From Alphaproteobacteria bacterium (GTDB lineage Bacteria; Pseudomonadota; Alphaproteobacteria; DSM-16000; Inquilinaceae): a stretch of 64,000 nt of DNA. Where the stretch lies: assembly GCA_009909005.1 (NCBI GenBank), contig JAAAOG010000025.1, positions 1-64,000 of the forward strand. Reading direction: 5' to 3'. A model generated the notes under the pieces. That model ran no database searches. It was given only the letters and a program-made list of their open reading frames with translations, and was not told the DNA's origin. Of this stretch, positions 27,187 through 36,010 are shown one piece after another; position 1 is the stretch's first letter, and every line of letters begins with the position of its first letter. The position numbers and the translations under genes were made by a program.

Positions 27187-29118
27187 ATGAGCGACCGACT
27201 CGACAGCAATGGCAATGGCCGGACGACGGCGGACGCGCCGGAGCAGCCGCCGGCCGCGGCCGACACGGCGAGCCGGCTGCAGCAGGGCATTGCCGTCATC
27301 CAGGCGCATCTCAAGACCCTGCCCAACGCGCCGGGCGTCTACCGCATGCTCGACGAGGCCGGCAATGCGCTTTATGTCGGCAAGGCGCGCAGCCTGAAGA
27401 AGCGCGTCACCAGCTATACCCAGACCGGCCGGCACCCGGCCCGCCTGCTGCGCATGATCGCCGCGACCACGGCCATGGAGTTCGTGGTCACCAGGTCCGA
27501 GGTCGAGGCGCTGCTGCTCGAAGCCAATCTGATCAAGAAGCTGAAGCCGCGCTACAATGTGCTGCTGCGCGACGACAAGACCTTTCCGCACATACTCATC
27601 GCCGAGGACCACGACTATCCGCGCCTGACCAAGCATCGCGGGGCCGAGACGACGCCCGGCAAGTATTTCGGCCCCTTCGCCTCGGCCGGGGCGGTCAACC
27701 GCACCATCGCCGCCCTGCAGCGCGCCTTCCTGCTGCGCAATTGCTCCGACAGCGTCTTTGCCCAGCGGAGCCGGCCCTGCCTGCAATACCAGATCAAGCG
27801 CTGCACCGCCCCGTGCGTCGGCTATGTCGACCGTGCGGCCTATGGCGAGCAGGTGGCCCAGGCGCACGCCTTCCTCACCGGCAAGAGCCATGAGGTGCAG
27901 GAACGCTTCGGCAAGGAGATGATGGCGGCGGCCGAGCGGCTGGAGTTCGAGACCGCCGCGCGCTATCGCGACCGTATCCGGGCCATGGCCGCCATCCAGG
28001 CCAACCAGGCGATCAATGTCGAAGGGGTGGAGGACGCCGACGTGCTGGCCGCCTTTCAGGAGGGCGGGCAGACCTGCGTCCAGGTCTATTTCATCCGCGG
28101 CGGCCGCAATTACGGCACCCGCGCCTATTTCCCCAGCCATGATCGGAATGTCGAGGCGGCCGAGGTGCTGGCCGCCTTCATCAGCCAGTTCTACGACAAC
28201 AAGCCGCCGCCGGCGCTGCTGCTGCTCAGCCACGCCCTGGCCGAAGCCGAGCTGATCGCCGAGGCGCTGGCGATCAATGCCGGGCGCAAGGTGACGGTCG
28301 CCGCCCCGCAGCGCGGCGAGAAGAAGCGGCTGGTCGACCACGCTCTCGACAATGCCCGCGAGGCGCTGGGCCGCCGCCTGGCCGAGACCGCCAGCCATGT
28401 CCGGCTGCTGCGCGGGGTGGCCGAGGCCTTCGGCCTCGACGGCCCGCCCGAGCGCATCGAGGTCTATGACAACTCCCACGTCTCCGGCACCAACGCGGTC
28501 GGCGCCATGATCGTCGCCGGGCCGGAAGGCTTCGTGAAGTCGGCCTACCGCAAATTCACCATCAAGGGGGCGGAGGCGGCCGGCGACGATTATGCGATGA
28601 TGCGCGAGGTGCTGACCCGCCGCTTCAGCCGGGCGCTGAAGGAGGACCCGGACCACGACAAGGGCGGCTGGCCCGATCTGGTGCTGATCGATGGCGGCCA
28701 GGGCCAGCTGGGAGTCGCCGAAGCGGTGTTCGCCGATCTCGGCATCGAGGATCTGCCGCTGGTCGCCATCGCCAAGGGCCCCGACCGCGATGCCGGCCGC
28801 GAGCGCTTCTTCATGCCCGGCCGCGCCCCCTTCCAGCTGGAGCCGCGCGACCCGGTGCTCTACTACCTGCAGCGGCTGCGCGACGAGGCCCACCGCTTCG
28901 CCATCGGCACCCACCGCGCCAAGCGGCAGAAGCAGCTCGGCCAATCCCCGCTCGACGCCATCCCCGGCATCGGCCCGCGCCGCAAAAAGGCCCTGCTCCT
29001 GCATTTCGGCTCCGCCCGCGCCGTCACCCGCGCCAGCCTCGACGACCTCGCCGCCGTCGACGGCATCAGCCGCTCCGTCGCAGAAAAAATCTACAGGCAT
29101 TTGCACGGAGAGGGGTAA
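27187..29118 (+). CDS. uvrC: excinuclease ABC subunit C
   Basis: A 643-residue nuclease that makes both incisions in nucleotide excision repair with UvrA and UvrB. From this start, the GIY-YIG domain has G-V-Y at 50-52 and Y-V-G-K-A-R at 63-68, and a cysteine cluster [13 protein letters not shown] follows near 200. The UVR motif is [13 protein letters not shown], the RNase H-like endonuclease half carries E-V-Y-D-N-S-H and L-I-D-G-G-Q-G-Q, and the tail is a helix-hairpin-helix (I-P-G-I-G-P-R-R). I chose the ATG at 27187; a TTG at 27127 would add 20 residues. Its N-terminus is about 30 residues longer than in E. coli. Confidence 0.95.
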   Translation: MSDRLDSNGNGRTTADAPEQPPAAADTASRLQQGIAVIQAHLKTLPNAPGVYRMLDEAGNALYVGKARSLKKRVTSYTQTGRHPARLLRMIAATTAMEFVVTRSEVEALLLEANLIKKLKPRYNVLLRDDKTFPHILIAEDHDYPRLTKHRGAETTPGKYFGPFASAGAVNRTIAALQRAFLLRNCSDSVFAQRSRPCLQYQIKRCTAPCVGYVDRAAYGEQVAQAHAFLTGKSHEVQERFGKEMMAAAERLEFETAARYRDRIRAMAAIQANQAINVEGVEDADVLAAFQEGGQTCVQVYFIRGGRNYGTRAYFPSHDRNVEAAEVLAAFISQFYDNKPPPALLLLSHALAEAELIAEALAINAGRKVTVAAPQRGEKKRLVDHALDNAREALGRRLAETASHVRLLRGVAEAFGLDGPPERIEVYDNSHVSGTNAVGAMIVAGPEGFVKSAYRKFTIKGAEAAGDDYAMMREVLTRRFSRALKEDPDHDKGGWPDLVLIDGGQGQLGVAEAVFADLGIEDLPLVAIAKGPDRDAGRERFFMPGRAPFQLEPRDPVLYYLQRLRDEAHRFAIGTHRAKRQKQLGQSPLDAIPGIGPRRKKALLLHFGSARAVTRASLDDLAAVDGISRSVAEKIYRHLHGEG

Positions 29119-29144
29119 GGTCGGCGGCACTCCCCCCGACTGTC

Positions 29145-29164
29145 ATGCCCGTGAAAACGGGCAT
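29145..29164. repeat. interspersed hairpin repeat after uvrC
   Basis: ATGCCCGT pairs perfectly with ACGGGCAT around GAAA, inside the wider pattern GTCAT-CCCG-GAAA-CGGG-ATCCAG. The same pattern, with slightly different stem bases, occurs at 41650-41741. It belongs to the widespread class of short bacterial intergenic repeats that form a GAAA-capped stem. It may also end the uvrC transcript, although there is no T-run. Confidence 0.65.
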
Positions 29165-29237
29165 CCAGGCGGCATTGCCGAAGGCTGATTGCGTCGGTCG
29201 ATACCTTGCTATAAATTCTGGAAAAAGAGTGTTTTGA

Positions 29238-29474
29238 ATGCCGACCGTGTTACGTTGGAAAGGGTACAGTTTCCTCTTCTACAGTTTGGATGGCGAGGAA
29301 CCCCCGCATGTCCATATCAGGAAGGGGCGGCAGGAAGCAAAAATATGGCTGGAAGACTGCAGGATTGAGGTCTCCCGGCGGATACCGCCCCATGAACTGG
29401 GGCGATTGCAGGACAAGGTCAGGGACCACCGCGATGAATTTTTGAGGGCCTGGAATGAGTATTTTGGACTCTGA
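29238..29474 (+). CDS. DUF4160 domain protein
   Basis: A 78-residue protein beginning M-P-T-V-L-R-W-K-G-Y-S-F-L-F-Y-S and containing E-P-P-H-V-H-I-R-K-G, the hallmark of DUF4160, followed by A-K-I-W-L and a helical end. DUF4160 genes are usually paired with DUF2442 genes, as here, and the pair resembles toxin-antitoxin modules in size and overlap. No activity is established. The last 20 bases overlap the DUF2442 start. Confidence 0.8.
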   Translation: MPTVLRWKGYSFLFYSLDGEEPPHVHIRKGRQEAKIWLEDCRIEVSRRIPPHELGRLQDKVRDHRDEFLRAWNEYFGL

Positions 29475-29754
29475 CAACGACGAACTTCTCGATGCTCTGG
29501 AGCCGGTCGAGGCCGCGTGCACGGATACGCACCTCACCGTCACGCTCGCCAACGGCCAGGCGGTTACGAACCCGTTGTGGAAATATCCACGCCTGCTCAA
29601 TGCCACGCCCGCCCAGCGCCGGCATTACGAGCTTTCGCCATTCGGCATTCACTGGCCCGGCATCGACGAGGACCTGAGCGTCCGCGGCCTCATCAAGGGC
29701 AACCCGGCCCCCGGCGCCGTCCCTCCCGGCACCCCGTCGGACCCGACTGAATGA
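29455..29754 (+). CDS. DUF2442 domain protein
   Basis: A 99-residue protein with the DUF2442 pattern: D-T-H-L-T-V-T-L-A-N-G-Q-A-V-T-N-P-L-W-K-Y-P-R-L, then P-A-Q-R-R-H-Y-E-L and G-I-H-W-P-G-I-D-E-D-L-S-V-R-G-L. The C-terminal 20 residues are Pro/Gly-rich and variable. It starts inside the DUF4160 gene, so the two are cotranscribed. If the pair is a toxin-antitoxin unit, this is the likelier DNA- or partner-binding member, but that is inference. Confidence 0.8.
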   Translation: MSILDSDNDELLDALEPVEAACTDTHLTVTLANGQAVTNPLWKYPRLLNATPAQRRHYELSPFGIHWPGIDEDLSVRGLIKGNPAPGAVPPGTPSDPTE

Positions 29755-29869
29755 TTGGGCTCTGGTATCCCTCGCAGAGCGTGACTTGTTTCGGCCCGGG
29801 GCGCCCGGTGATAAACTGGTCGACCTTCCTGTGGAAACCCTGGCTGAGACAGGGAACAGGGGTTCGGCT

Positions 29870-30571
29870 ATGACGTCCGGCTACGAATACAGCTTTCATA
29901 TCGACGCCTTCACGCCGGCGACCATCCCCATGGCGCGCCTGGCGGAGTATATGGCCGATCTTGCCGCCTTGTTCAGCGAGCCGGCCAGCGTGCATTTCGC
30001 GCGTCTGGAGGAGGGAAGCACGGTCCTCGTCCAGAGGATCGAAGTAGCCGCCTTTCCCAGGGTGCATGCGCGCCTGCAGGCGATCCAAAGGGGGGAGGCA
30101 ACGGCCGACGCGGTCAGGGCCTTCGCCAGCCTCGACAGGCGTCTTGCCCAGGACAATGCCATCGCACTCCTGCGCGGCGAGAACAATACCGAAGCCATCC
30201 GCTTCCCGGGCCGGGAACGGCCGAAACCGCTTCACTACGGCAGTTTCCGCCAGCACGGGAGCCTGGACGGCATTCTGGTCCGTATCGGAGGCAAGGACGA
30301 GAGCGTCCATGCCACGTTGAAAGACGGCGACCAGACCTGGCGCTGCGAGCTGACGCGCGCGATGACAAAGGAAATGCGCGGCCATCTCTACGAAAAACCG
30401 CTTCGCGTTTACGGCGAGGGCCGGTGGCGGCGGGATCCGCAGGGCAAATGGACCCTGGAGCAGTTCCGCATCAGCCAGTTCGAGGTCCTGGACGATACGC
30501 CCTGGCCGGAGACCATTGCCCGCCTCCGCGCCATTGAGGGGGCGCCGCCTGAACCACGCTCAGAGGGCTGA
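29870..30571 (+). CDS. hypothetical protein, about 233 residues
   Basis: I do not recognise a family. The protein is soluble, with no signal peptide or membrane segment. It begins with Y-E-Y-S-F-H-I-D-A-F-T-P, then an amphipathic helix M-A-R-L-A-E-Y-M-A-D-L-A-A-L-F and a mixed alpha/beta body. A C-terminal beta-rich segment contains R-V-Y-G-E-G-R-W-R-R-D-P-Q-G-K-W-T-L, followed by F-x-I-S-Q-F-E-V-L-D-D-T-P. I chose the ATG at 29870 because an A-G-G-G-G stretch lies just upstream and the earlier frame is low-complexity. It stands alone between the DUF2442 gene and a convergent MFS gene. Confidence 0.65.
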   Translation: MTSGYEYSFHIDAFTPATIPMARLAEYMADLAALFSEPASVHFARLEEGSTVLVQRIEVAAFPRVHARLQAIQRGEATADAVRAFASLDRRLAQDNAIALLRGENNTEAIRFPGRERPKPLHYGSFRQHGSLDGILVRIGGKDESVHATLKDGDQTWRCELTRAMTKEMRGHLYEKPLRVYGEGRWRRDPQGKWTLEQFRISQFEVLDDTPWPETIARLRAIEGAPPEPRSEG

Positions 30572-30607
30572 CGAGGTGGGCATAATGGACGACCACTCGT
30601 CTCCGTT

Positions 30608-31852
30608 TCACCGCGGATCGGTCACCGGTGGCAGGCGGGGGCGGGGGCGGCGGAGTTTTGCGCCGAACCAGAGGGCGGTGGCGAGGGGCGGTACGGCAGT
30701 GATGAGGAACATGACCGCGGGGCCCAGGGACGTGGCCAGGAACCCGGCCAGCGCCGGTCCGGCGACGCTGCCTGCGGCGACGCTCAGCAATGCCGCGGTG
30801 AAGCCGAGGGTGCCGCGGCCGGGGAAAAGCCGCAGGCTCCAGAACGAGAACACCGCGCTCACCATCATCACCGCAACGCCGTGCAGCCCCGAAGCCGCGA
30901 GCACGGCGATCCATGAACGGGGGGCGATCGCCACCAGGATCAGCGACAGGGCTGCCGCGGCGAAGATCGCGCACAGCAGCGGGGCAAGGCCGATCCGGGC
31001 CTCGATCCGCCCGGTCGCGAGGCCGAGCACGCCGCAGATCCCGTAGCTGAGGAAGATGACGGTCGAGGCCGCCTCGTTCGGGAGACCGGGCAAGCCGCCT
31101 GCCGCCACCACCCGGTCGGCCGCGAAGGAGAGGAACACCGCATTCGCCATGCCGTAGCAGAGCGCCGTCGCGTAGAGCGGCATGGCGGCGCGCTGCGTCA
31201 GGCGGGAGGCGGCCGGCTCCGGGTCCGGGACCGCCGGCAAGGCCGTCATGACGATCTGCACCATCGCGTCGCGCGCCGGTTTTGCGCCCCGCCTGGACGA
31301 CGGCAAGCCGGCCACCGCAAGTCCGGCAAGCGTGAGGCTGCAGACCGCGAAGGCGATCCATGCCGCGCGCCAGTCCAACGCGCCTTCCGTAACGGCGAAG
31401 GCGAGACCGGCGGCGGCGATGACGCCGAAGGTCGTGCCGGTCGAAATCACCGAGAGCGCACCGGCGCGTGCCGCGTCGGGCAGCACACGCTCGGCCGCGT
31501 CGTTGAACGGCGCCCAGCAGAACCCGGCACTCGCACCGCAGAGAGCAATGCCGAGGGTGAGGAGGCCCGGCTCTCCGGCTGCCGCAACCGCCAGGAAGCC
31601 GGCCGACGCCGCCAGGGCGCCGACCATCACGGGCACGCGCTCCCCGTGGCGCCGGCCGAGCCACGCGCTCGCCACGAGCGCCAGAAGGAATGCCAGGAAC
31701 CCCCCGCTCGCGATCAACCCGGCCGTCGCTGTGGACAGCGCGAATTCCTCCCGGAAGGCCGGCAGGAAAAGTCCGAAGCCCATCCGCGCGGGGCCGAAGG
31801 CAATGGCCGTGGCAACGAAACCGGCTGCCGTCAGCCAGGTGGCGGGTGTCAT
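30608..31852 (-). CDS. MFS transporter
   Basis: A 414-residue major facilitator with twelve predicted hydrophobic segments. Between helices 2 and 3 is the loop W-L-G-R-R-H-G-E-R-V-P-V, a variant of the MFS motif A (G-x-x-x-D/R-R-x-G-R-R). The central cytosolic loop (about residues 205-245) is basic then acidic. The start has A-G-A-G-G four bases upstream. The substrate cannot be deduced; overall shape is like YbfB/CynX-type permeases. No regulator is adjacent. Confidence 0.85.
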   Translation of the reverse strand: MTPATWLTAAGFVATAIAFGPARMGFGLFLPAFREEFALSTATAGLIASGGFLAFLLALVASAWLGRRHGERVPVMVGALAASAGFLAVAAAGEPGLLTLGIALCGASAGFCWAPFNDAAERVLPDAARAGALSVISTGTTFGVIAAAGLAFAVTEGALDWRAAWIAFAVCSLTLAGLAVAGLPSSRRGAKPARDAMVQIVMTALPAVPDPEPAASRLTQRAAMPLYATALCYGMANAVFLSFAADRVVAAGGLPGLPNEAASTVIFLSYGICGVLGLATGRIEARIGLAPLLCAIFAAAALSLILVAIAPRSWIAVLAASGLHGVAVMMVSAVFSFWSLRLFPGRGTLGFTAALLSVAAGSVAGPALAGFLATSLGPAVMFLITAVPPLATALWFGAKLRRPRPRLPPVTDPR

Positions 31853-32205
31853 CGCACCTCTCGCGTCGCACCGCGCCCCAACAATGGCCCTGGTACGATT
31901 CTCATATGGGGAAAGACGGGCCCGGGATCGATCGCCGGTGTCGGCGTCCCGGCATGAGGGCTCGCGACGGAGGGCGCGTCTGGCCCCTCGTCAGTGCGCT
32001 GCGCCGGCGTCGGCGACCTCGATCACCGCGGGCGCCGCCAGGCGGGCGTCGTCGATGTCGCGCAGGGCGTCGCCTTTAAGCATCTGCCCCCGCAGCAAGC
32101 GGGTCGGCGCGCAGCGCCGCTTCTATGAGCCCAATATAAACGGCAATGACCGAAGAATACAATGTCCGCCTGCGTTTTGCCGCTTTGCCCCGGCGGCCGG
32201 CGTCG
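31853..32205. other. intergenic region, no gene seen
   Basis: This 353-base GC-rich stretch between the MFS start and the 3' end of the next minus-strand gene contains no frame with a plausible start, ribosome site and domain. It should carry the MFS promoter. I see no repeat or strong hairpin. Confidence 0.4.
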
Positions 32206-32685
32206 TCAGACGATCATGCCGGAGTCTTTGAGAAACCGCTCTTTTTTCGACAGGGCTTCGCTCTCCCGCTGCGCCTCCTCCGACAACTTCATGGTCGGCG
32301 GCACGGTATAGCGGGCATCGCGCGTCTTCGGGTCGATGATCTCGGTAAACATGCGGAGGCTTTCCGGGTCGAAGCGCGGCCGCCAGAGCTCGGCGAGACG
32401 GGCCTGTTCGGCCTTCTCGGCCTGCCTGGCCTCCTCCGCCTCTTTCCGCGCCTTGCGGCCGGCTTCCGCGGCATCGGGTTCCTTGACGGGCGGCTCCTTG
32501 CGGACCAGGGGGGCAGCCGACATGGCCTCCGGCTCCGCGACGGCGCGCGGAGAGAGCGTACCGCTCTGGCCGGTCGCATGGGTCCGGGCTGACGACGGCG
32601 CGACACCGCCGGCTTCGCCGGAAGCGGCCGTGCCGACACTGAAGCTCGCAGCGGCAGCGGATGGAAATGCGGTGTTGTCGAGCAT
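32206..32685 (-). CDS. hypothetical protein with Ala/Glu-rich helix, FlaG-like end
   Basis: A 159-residue protein. The first 60 residues are low-complexity (Ala, Ser, Gly). Residues about 65-95 form a strongly charged helix (A-G-R-K-A-R-K-E-A-E-E-A-R-Q). The final 60 residues contain E-I-I-D-P-K-T-R-D-A-R-Y-T-V-P-P, which resembles the conserved I-D-x-x-T-x-E-x-x-x-Q-I-P-P part of FlaG-type flagellar proteins, though too weakly for a firm name. The start has A-G-G-G-A-G nine bases upstream. It stands 7 kb from the flagellar cluster. Confidence 0.55.
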   Translation of the reverse strand: MLDNTAFPSAAAASFSVGTAASGEAGGVAPSSARTHATGQSGTLSPRAVAEPEAMSAAPLVRKEPPVKEPDAAEAGRKARKEAEEARQAEKAEQARLAELWRPRFDPESLRMFTEIIDPKTRDARYTVPPTMKLSEEAQRESEALSKKERFLKDSGMIV

Positions 32686-32826
32686 GGCAGGCTTACTCCC
32701 TCTGTGCGCACCCTACAACATTGCACCGAAGAACGCAAGACAAACCAGCGTTTTTTGTTATAAACGGAAAATTAAGAACAAGAGCTTCTTAATCCTTAAT
32801 CTCCTGTTTACTTTTCGAAACGGGTC

Positions 32827-34023
32827 TCAGGGGCTGCGCCGTTCGAACCGCACCGGCACCGGGAATTCCGGCGGGGTCATGTGGCGGGTGGTACAGTCGA
32901 CGCGGCCGTCCTGGCGCTCGCAGCGGGTGATGCGCTGGTCGATGCCGCGCCCGCCTTCGCAGGGGACATTGCCGAGGTCGATCACCTCGAGATTGCCGGT
33001 TTCGTCGAACTGGGCATGGACGGGGCCTTCGCAGGTCAGGCCGTTCTCAAAGGTCAGGGTCTGGGTGCCGGAGCCGTCGGGGCCGAAGCACATCTCCCAG
33101 TCCCGGGTACCATAGGTCTCGCCGGTCTCGCGGCTGCGGATGCTGTAGGGCGAGACCAGCGACCAGCAGCCCTGCAGCTGGGCGATGTCGCCCTCTTCCA
33201 GAACCTCTTCGGGCAGGTCGGGCTGTTCCGGCGGCAGCGGCGGCGTGGTATCGGGCCCGGTGTCCCGGTCGCTGTCCGGGTCGGTGTCGGGGTCGCTGTC
33301 CGGGTCGGTGTCGGGGTCGGTGTCGGGGCCCTCATCGCGCTGCCCGTCCGGACGGTCTTCGAGCGGCGGAGGCTCGGGGACCGCCGGTGGCGTGGGCGGC
33401 TGCGAGTCGGTGTCCGGAACCTCCGGGGTCTCCGGCGTCTCGGGTGGCAGCGGCGGTTCGGCGCCTTCGGGGGTCTCCGGACCCTCCGGTTCCGGGCGGC
33501 CGTCCTCCGCCTCCACCTCCGCATCGGGGCGTGGCGGCGTTTCGGGGAGCGGCGGCTCGGGTACGGCCTCCGGTCCGGTGTCGGGCGCGACGGCCTCCGC
33601 ATCCGGGTCGATGGCCGGTCCGTCTTCTTCCGGGGCCTCCGCCACATCGACCGGCGGCCCGTCCGCCGCGCCCGGTCCGGGTCGGCCGGGCACGGCCCCG
33701 CCCTCGCGCGGCGGGCCGGCCTCGCGCTGCGGCGGCGCCTCATCCGGTCCGGGGCAGTGCGGCGCGGCGGCAAGGGCCAGCCGCAGCCGGTCGAGATGCG
33801 CCTCCAGCAGCCGTTCGCGCGCCAGCGCCGCCTCCAGTTCCGCCCGGCGGTCGGCCGCCGCGGCCGGATCGGGGCAGAAGGCGAGCCAGGGCCGGCCGCC
33901 CGGTCCGCCAAGGCCGCAGGCACCCAGCGCCAGCCAGCCGATCAGCGCCAGCGCGAGGCCGAGCCCGGCCCACAGGCCGAGGGTCAGCAGGCGGCTACGG
34001 CGCGGCGGAGAGGAATGCGACAT
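32827..34023 (-). CDS. membrane-anchored protein with long acidic Pro-rich linker
   Basis: A 398-residue protein with no family I recognise. It has a short basic start, one transmembrane helix (about 15-38), and a short Ala/Arg/Leu coiled coil (about 55-90). A 190-residue Pro/Glu/Asp linker follows, with tandem D-P-D-T/D-P-D-S units and E-T-P-E units. A C-terminal globular domain of about 120 residues starts L-Q-G-C-W-S-L-V-S-P-Y and holds conserved-looking W, G-T-R-D-W-E-M-C-F and several cysteines. The layout suggests a periplasmic domain held away from the membrane by the linker. It would act in the envelope; its ligand is unknown. Confidence 0.6.
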   Translation of the reverse strand: MSHSSPPRRSRLLTLGLWAGLGLALALIGWLALGACGLGGPGGRPWLAFCPDPAAAADRRAELEAALARERLLEAHLDRLRLALAAAPHCPGPDEAPPQREAGPPREGGAVPGRPGPGAADGPPVDVAEAPEEDGPAIDPDAEAVAPDTGPEAVPEPPLPETPPRPDAEVEAEDGRPEPEGPETPEGAEPPLPPETPETPEVPDTDSQPPTPPAVPEPPPLEDRPDGQRDEGPDTDPDTDPDSDPDTDPDSDRDTGPDTTPPLPPEQPDLPEEVLEEGDIAQLQGCWSLVSPYSIRSRETGETYGTRDWEMCFGPDGSGTQTLTFENGLTCEGPVHAQFDETGNLEVIDLGNVPCEGGRGIDQRITRCERQDGRVDCTTRHMTPPEFPVPVRFERRSP

Positions 34024-34160
34024 CGCTGATCTCGGGTGAGCGGCTTTAAAGGTGGCGCGAGGGTTCCGGTCCCGGGTGGGTATGCGCCGCAGAGGATGCC
34101 GTCGGAATGTGGCAGCACGACGCCGGCTGTCGCCGAACCGCCGGAACCGACGGGGTGGAT

Positions 34161-34189
34161 TTGACTTTGCGTCTTAGTCGCATTATACA
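34161..34189 (+). promoter_or_regulatory. strong sigma-70-type promoter of bfd
   Basis: TTGACT at 34161-34166, a 17-base spacer and TATACA at 34184-34189 give a near-consensus promoter about 57 bases before the bfd start. The spacer holds TGCG-N7-CGCA, a short inverted repeat that could bind an iron regulator, but four-base arms are weak evidence. Confidence 0.65.
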
Positions 34190-34246
34190 GTGCCCAGGCT
34201 GTAGGCAGCGGATGCCTGCCTCGGAAGCAAAGGGTTGTGTGCGCGC

Positions 34247-34450
34247 ATGATCGTCTGTCTGTGCAATGCCATTACCGAACGACAGGTGGAAGCGGCGGTC
34301 CGCGAGGGCGCCGGCAGTGCGGAAGCCGTGTACGACCATTATGACGGCGATTTGCAGTGCTCCAAATGCCTGCCGATGATGCAGGACCTGGTCAACCGCC
34401 ATCTCTGGGGCGAGGACGAGCCCGATCTCTTCTCCATCGCCGCCGAATAG
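34247..34450 (+). CDS. bfd: bacterioferritin-associated ferredoxin
   Basis: A 67-residue [2Fe-2S] protein that reduces bacterioferritin so that stored iron is released. The four cluster cysteines are C4, C6, C38 and C41, exactly the E. coli Bfd positions, in M-I-V-C-L-C-N and Q-C-S-K-C. I chose the ATG at 34247 because it restores that numbering; a TTG four codons earlier is closer to the A-A-A-G-G-G site. It has its own strong promoter. No bacterioferritin gene is adjacent. The nucleoside hydrolase gene follows after 27 bases. Confidence 0.88.
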   Translation: MIVCLCNAITERQVEAAVREGAGSAEAVYDHYDGDLQCSKCLPMMQDLVNRHLWGEDEPDLFSIAAE

Positions 34451-34477
34451 CGGCGGCTCGGCAGGCAGTCGCGCCGG

Positions 34478-35413
34478 GTGAGCCGTCCGATCATCATCGA
34501 CACCGATCCGGGGCAGGACGATGCCGTCGCCATTCTGCTGGCGCTGGCCTCGCCGGAATTGGAGCTGCTCGGGATCACCACGGTGGCCGGCAATGTGCCG
34601 CTGCCACTGACCGCCGCCAATGCCCGCAAGGTCTGCGAGCTCGCCGGCCGGCCGGACGTCAAGGTCTTCGCCGGCTGCGCGCGGCCGATGCTGCGCCCCC
34701 TGCACACGGCCGAAAGCGTGCACGGGCGCACCGGGCTGGACGGTCCGGACCTGCCCGATCCCACAATGCCCCTGCAGCCTCAGCATGCGGTCGACTGGCT
34801 GGTGGACACGCTGCTGGCCGCGGAGGATGGCGGGGTCACGCTCTGCCCGATCGGGCCGCTGACCAATATCGCCCTGGCGCTGATCAAGGACCCGGCGATC
34901 GCCCCGAAGATCCGCGAGATCGTGCTGATGGGCGGGGCGGCCTTCGAGGGCGGCAACACCACCCCGGCGGCCGAGTTCAACATTTATGTCGACCCGCACG
35001 CCGCCCATGTCGTCTTCACCAGCGGCGTGCCGGTCACCATGGTGCCGCTCGACTGCACCCACAAGGCGCTGATGCCGCGGGCCTGGATCGAAGAGTTGCG
35101 GGCACTCGGCACCCCGGTGGGCCGCGCGACCGCCGCGATGCTGTCCTTCTACGAACGCTACGACCAGGCGAAATACGGCATGCACGGCGGGCCGCTGCAC
35201 GATCCCTGCGTCATCGCCTACCTGCTGGCGCCCGGCCTGTTCGGCGGCAAGGACTGTCCTGTGGCGATCGAGACGGCGTCGGAGACCACCATGGGCATGA
35301 CCGTGGTCGACTGGTGGGGCACCACCGGCCACCCGCCCAACGCCCGGGTGCTGACCGACATCGATGCCGACGGGTTTTTCGGCCTGATCCTGGAGCGGCT
35401 CAGCGCTCTCTGA
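34478..35413 (+). CDS. inosine-uridine preferring nucleoside hydrolase family protein
   Basis: A 311-residue enzyme that splits the N-glycosidic bond of ribonucleosides. The calcium-binding aspartate cluster is I-I-I-D-T-D-P-G-Q-D-D-A (D8, D10, D14, D15). Other family marks are the T-T-V-A-G-N loop, G-P-L-T-N-I-A-L-A, L-M-G-G-A, A-E-F-N-I-Y-V-D-P-x-A-A, and the C-terminal D-P-C-V-I-A-Y. The start is a GTG at 34478. It ends 14 bases inside the convergent methyltransferase gene. Substrate preference cannot be read from sequence. Confidence 0.9.
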   Translation: MSRPIIIDTDPGQDDAVAILLALASPELELLGITTVAGNVPLPLTAANARKVCELAGRPDVKVFAGCARPMLRPLHTAESVHGRTGLDGPDLPDPTMPLQPQHAVDWLVDTLLAAEDGGVTLCPIGPLTNIALALIKDPAIAPKIREIVLMGGAAFEGGNTTPAAEFNIYVDPHAAHVVFTSGVPVTMVPLDCTHKALMPRAWIEELRALGTPVGRATAAMLSFYERYDQAKYGMHGGPLHDPCVIAYLLAPGLFGGKDCPVAIETASETTMGMTVVDWWGTTGHPPNARVLTDIDADGFFGLILERLSAL

Positions 35414-35930
35414 GTACGAACGGTTTGCCGTGCACGTGCGGTTTCAGCGCTTCGGTCGGGCCGCCGGTCGCCACCGGGCGCTCGGCGAAGCGCCCCAGGC
35501 TGAGCAGCCGGTCGTACATCACCAGCGCGCCGGCGACCGAGAGATTGATGGCGAACCGCGTCGGGATTTTCACGACATAGTCGCAGCGGTCGACCAGGGC
35601 CGGAGACAGCGAGCTGCGCTCCGGTCCCAGCACATAGGCGCAGCGGCGCGGGTGGCGGAAGCTCGGCAGCTCGATGGCGTCCTCCAGCAGCTCGACCCCG
35701 ACCAGGCTGCAATCCTCCGGCAGCACAAGGGTGTCGACCGTGTCGAAACGATAGAGGGGCATGGTCCGGGCGGCCGCCGAGGTGTCGGCCGAGCCGAACT
35801 GCACCTCCTCGGTCGCCGGGGCGATGGTGAAGACGAAGCTGGCGCCGAAGGCCTGGGCGGTGCGCAGCAGCGCCCCGACATTCATCGGCTTGCTGACGCC
35901 CTCGACGCCGATCCCGAAATAGCCGCGCAT
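35400..35930 (-). CDS. TrmH/SpoU-family RNA methyltransferase
   Basis: A 176-residue SPOUT methyltransferase, probably modifying tRNA or rRNA ribose. The family motifs are N-V-G-A-L-L-R-T-A at the N-terminal RNA side, L-G-P-E-R-S-S-L (motif 2), and I-P-T-R-F-A-I-N-L-S-V-A-G-A-L-V-M-Y-D (motif 3, the knot). I chose the ATG at 35930, giving M-R-G-Y-F-G-I-G-V; a longer frame adds a basic stretch without support. It is convergent with the nucleoside hydrolase and divergent from the asparaginase. Confidence 0.87.
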   Translation of the reverse strand: MRGYFGIGVEGVSKPMNVGALLRTAQAFGASFVFTIAPATEEVQFGSADTSAAARTMPLYRFDTVDTLVLPEDCSLVGVELLEDAIELPSFRHPRRCAYVLGPERSSLSPALVDRCDYVVKIPTRFAINLSVAGALVMYDRLLSLGRFAERPVATGGPTEALKPHVHGKPFVLRER

Positions 35931-36010
35931 TACCGTCCGATCATGCTCTTGCAGCCCTCGGGTCGCAGCGACATGGTGGCCGCGCCGGGCCCGCTTCAAG
36001 AGACTATACC

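Noticed and set aside
26732-27190. A possible 150-residue gene upstream of uvrC
   Set aside because: No domain, no ribosome site, cysteine- and arginine-rich random-looking sequence, and it would overlap the uvrC start.
27109-29130. A 673-codon open frame antisense to uvrC
   Set aside because: Same GC-skew artefact; uvrC has complete catalytic motifs and the antisense product is low-complexity Gly/Arg/Asp-rich sequence.
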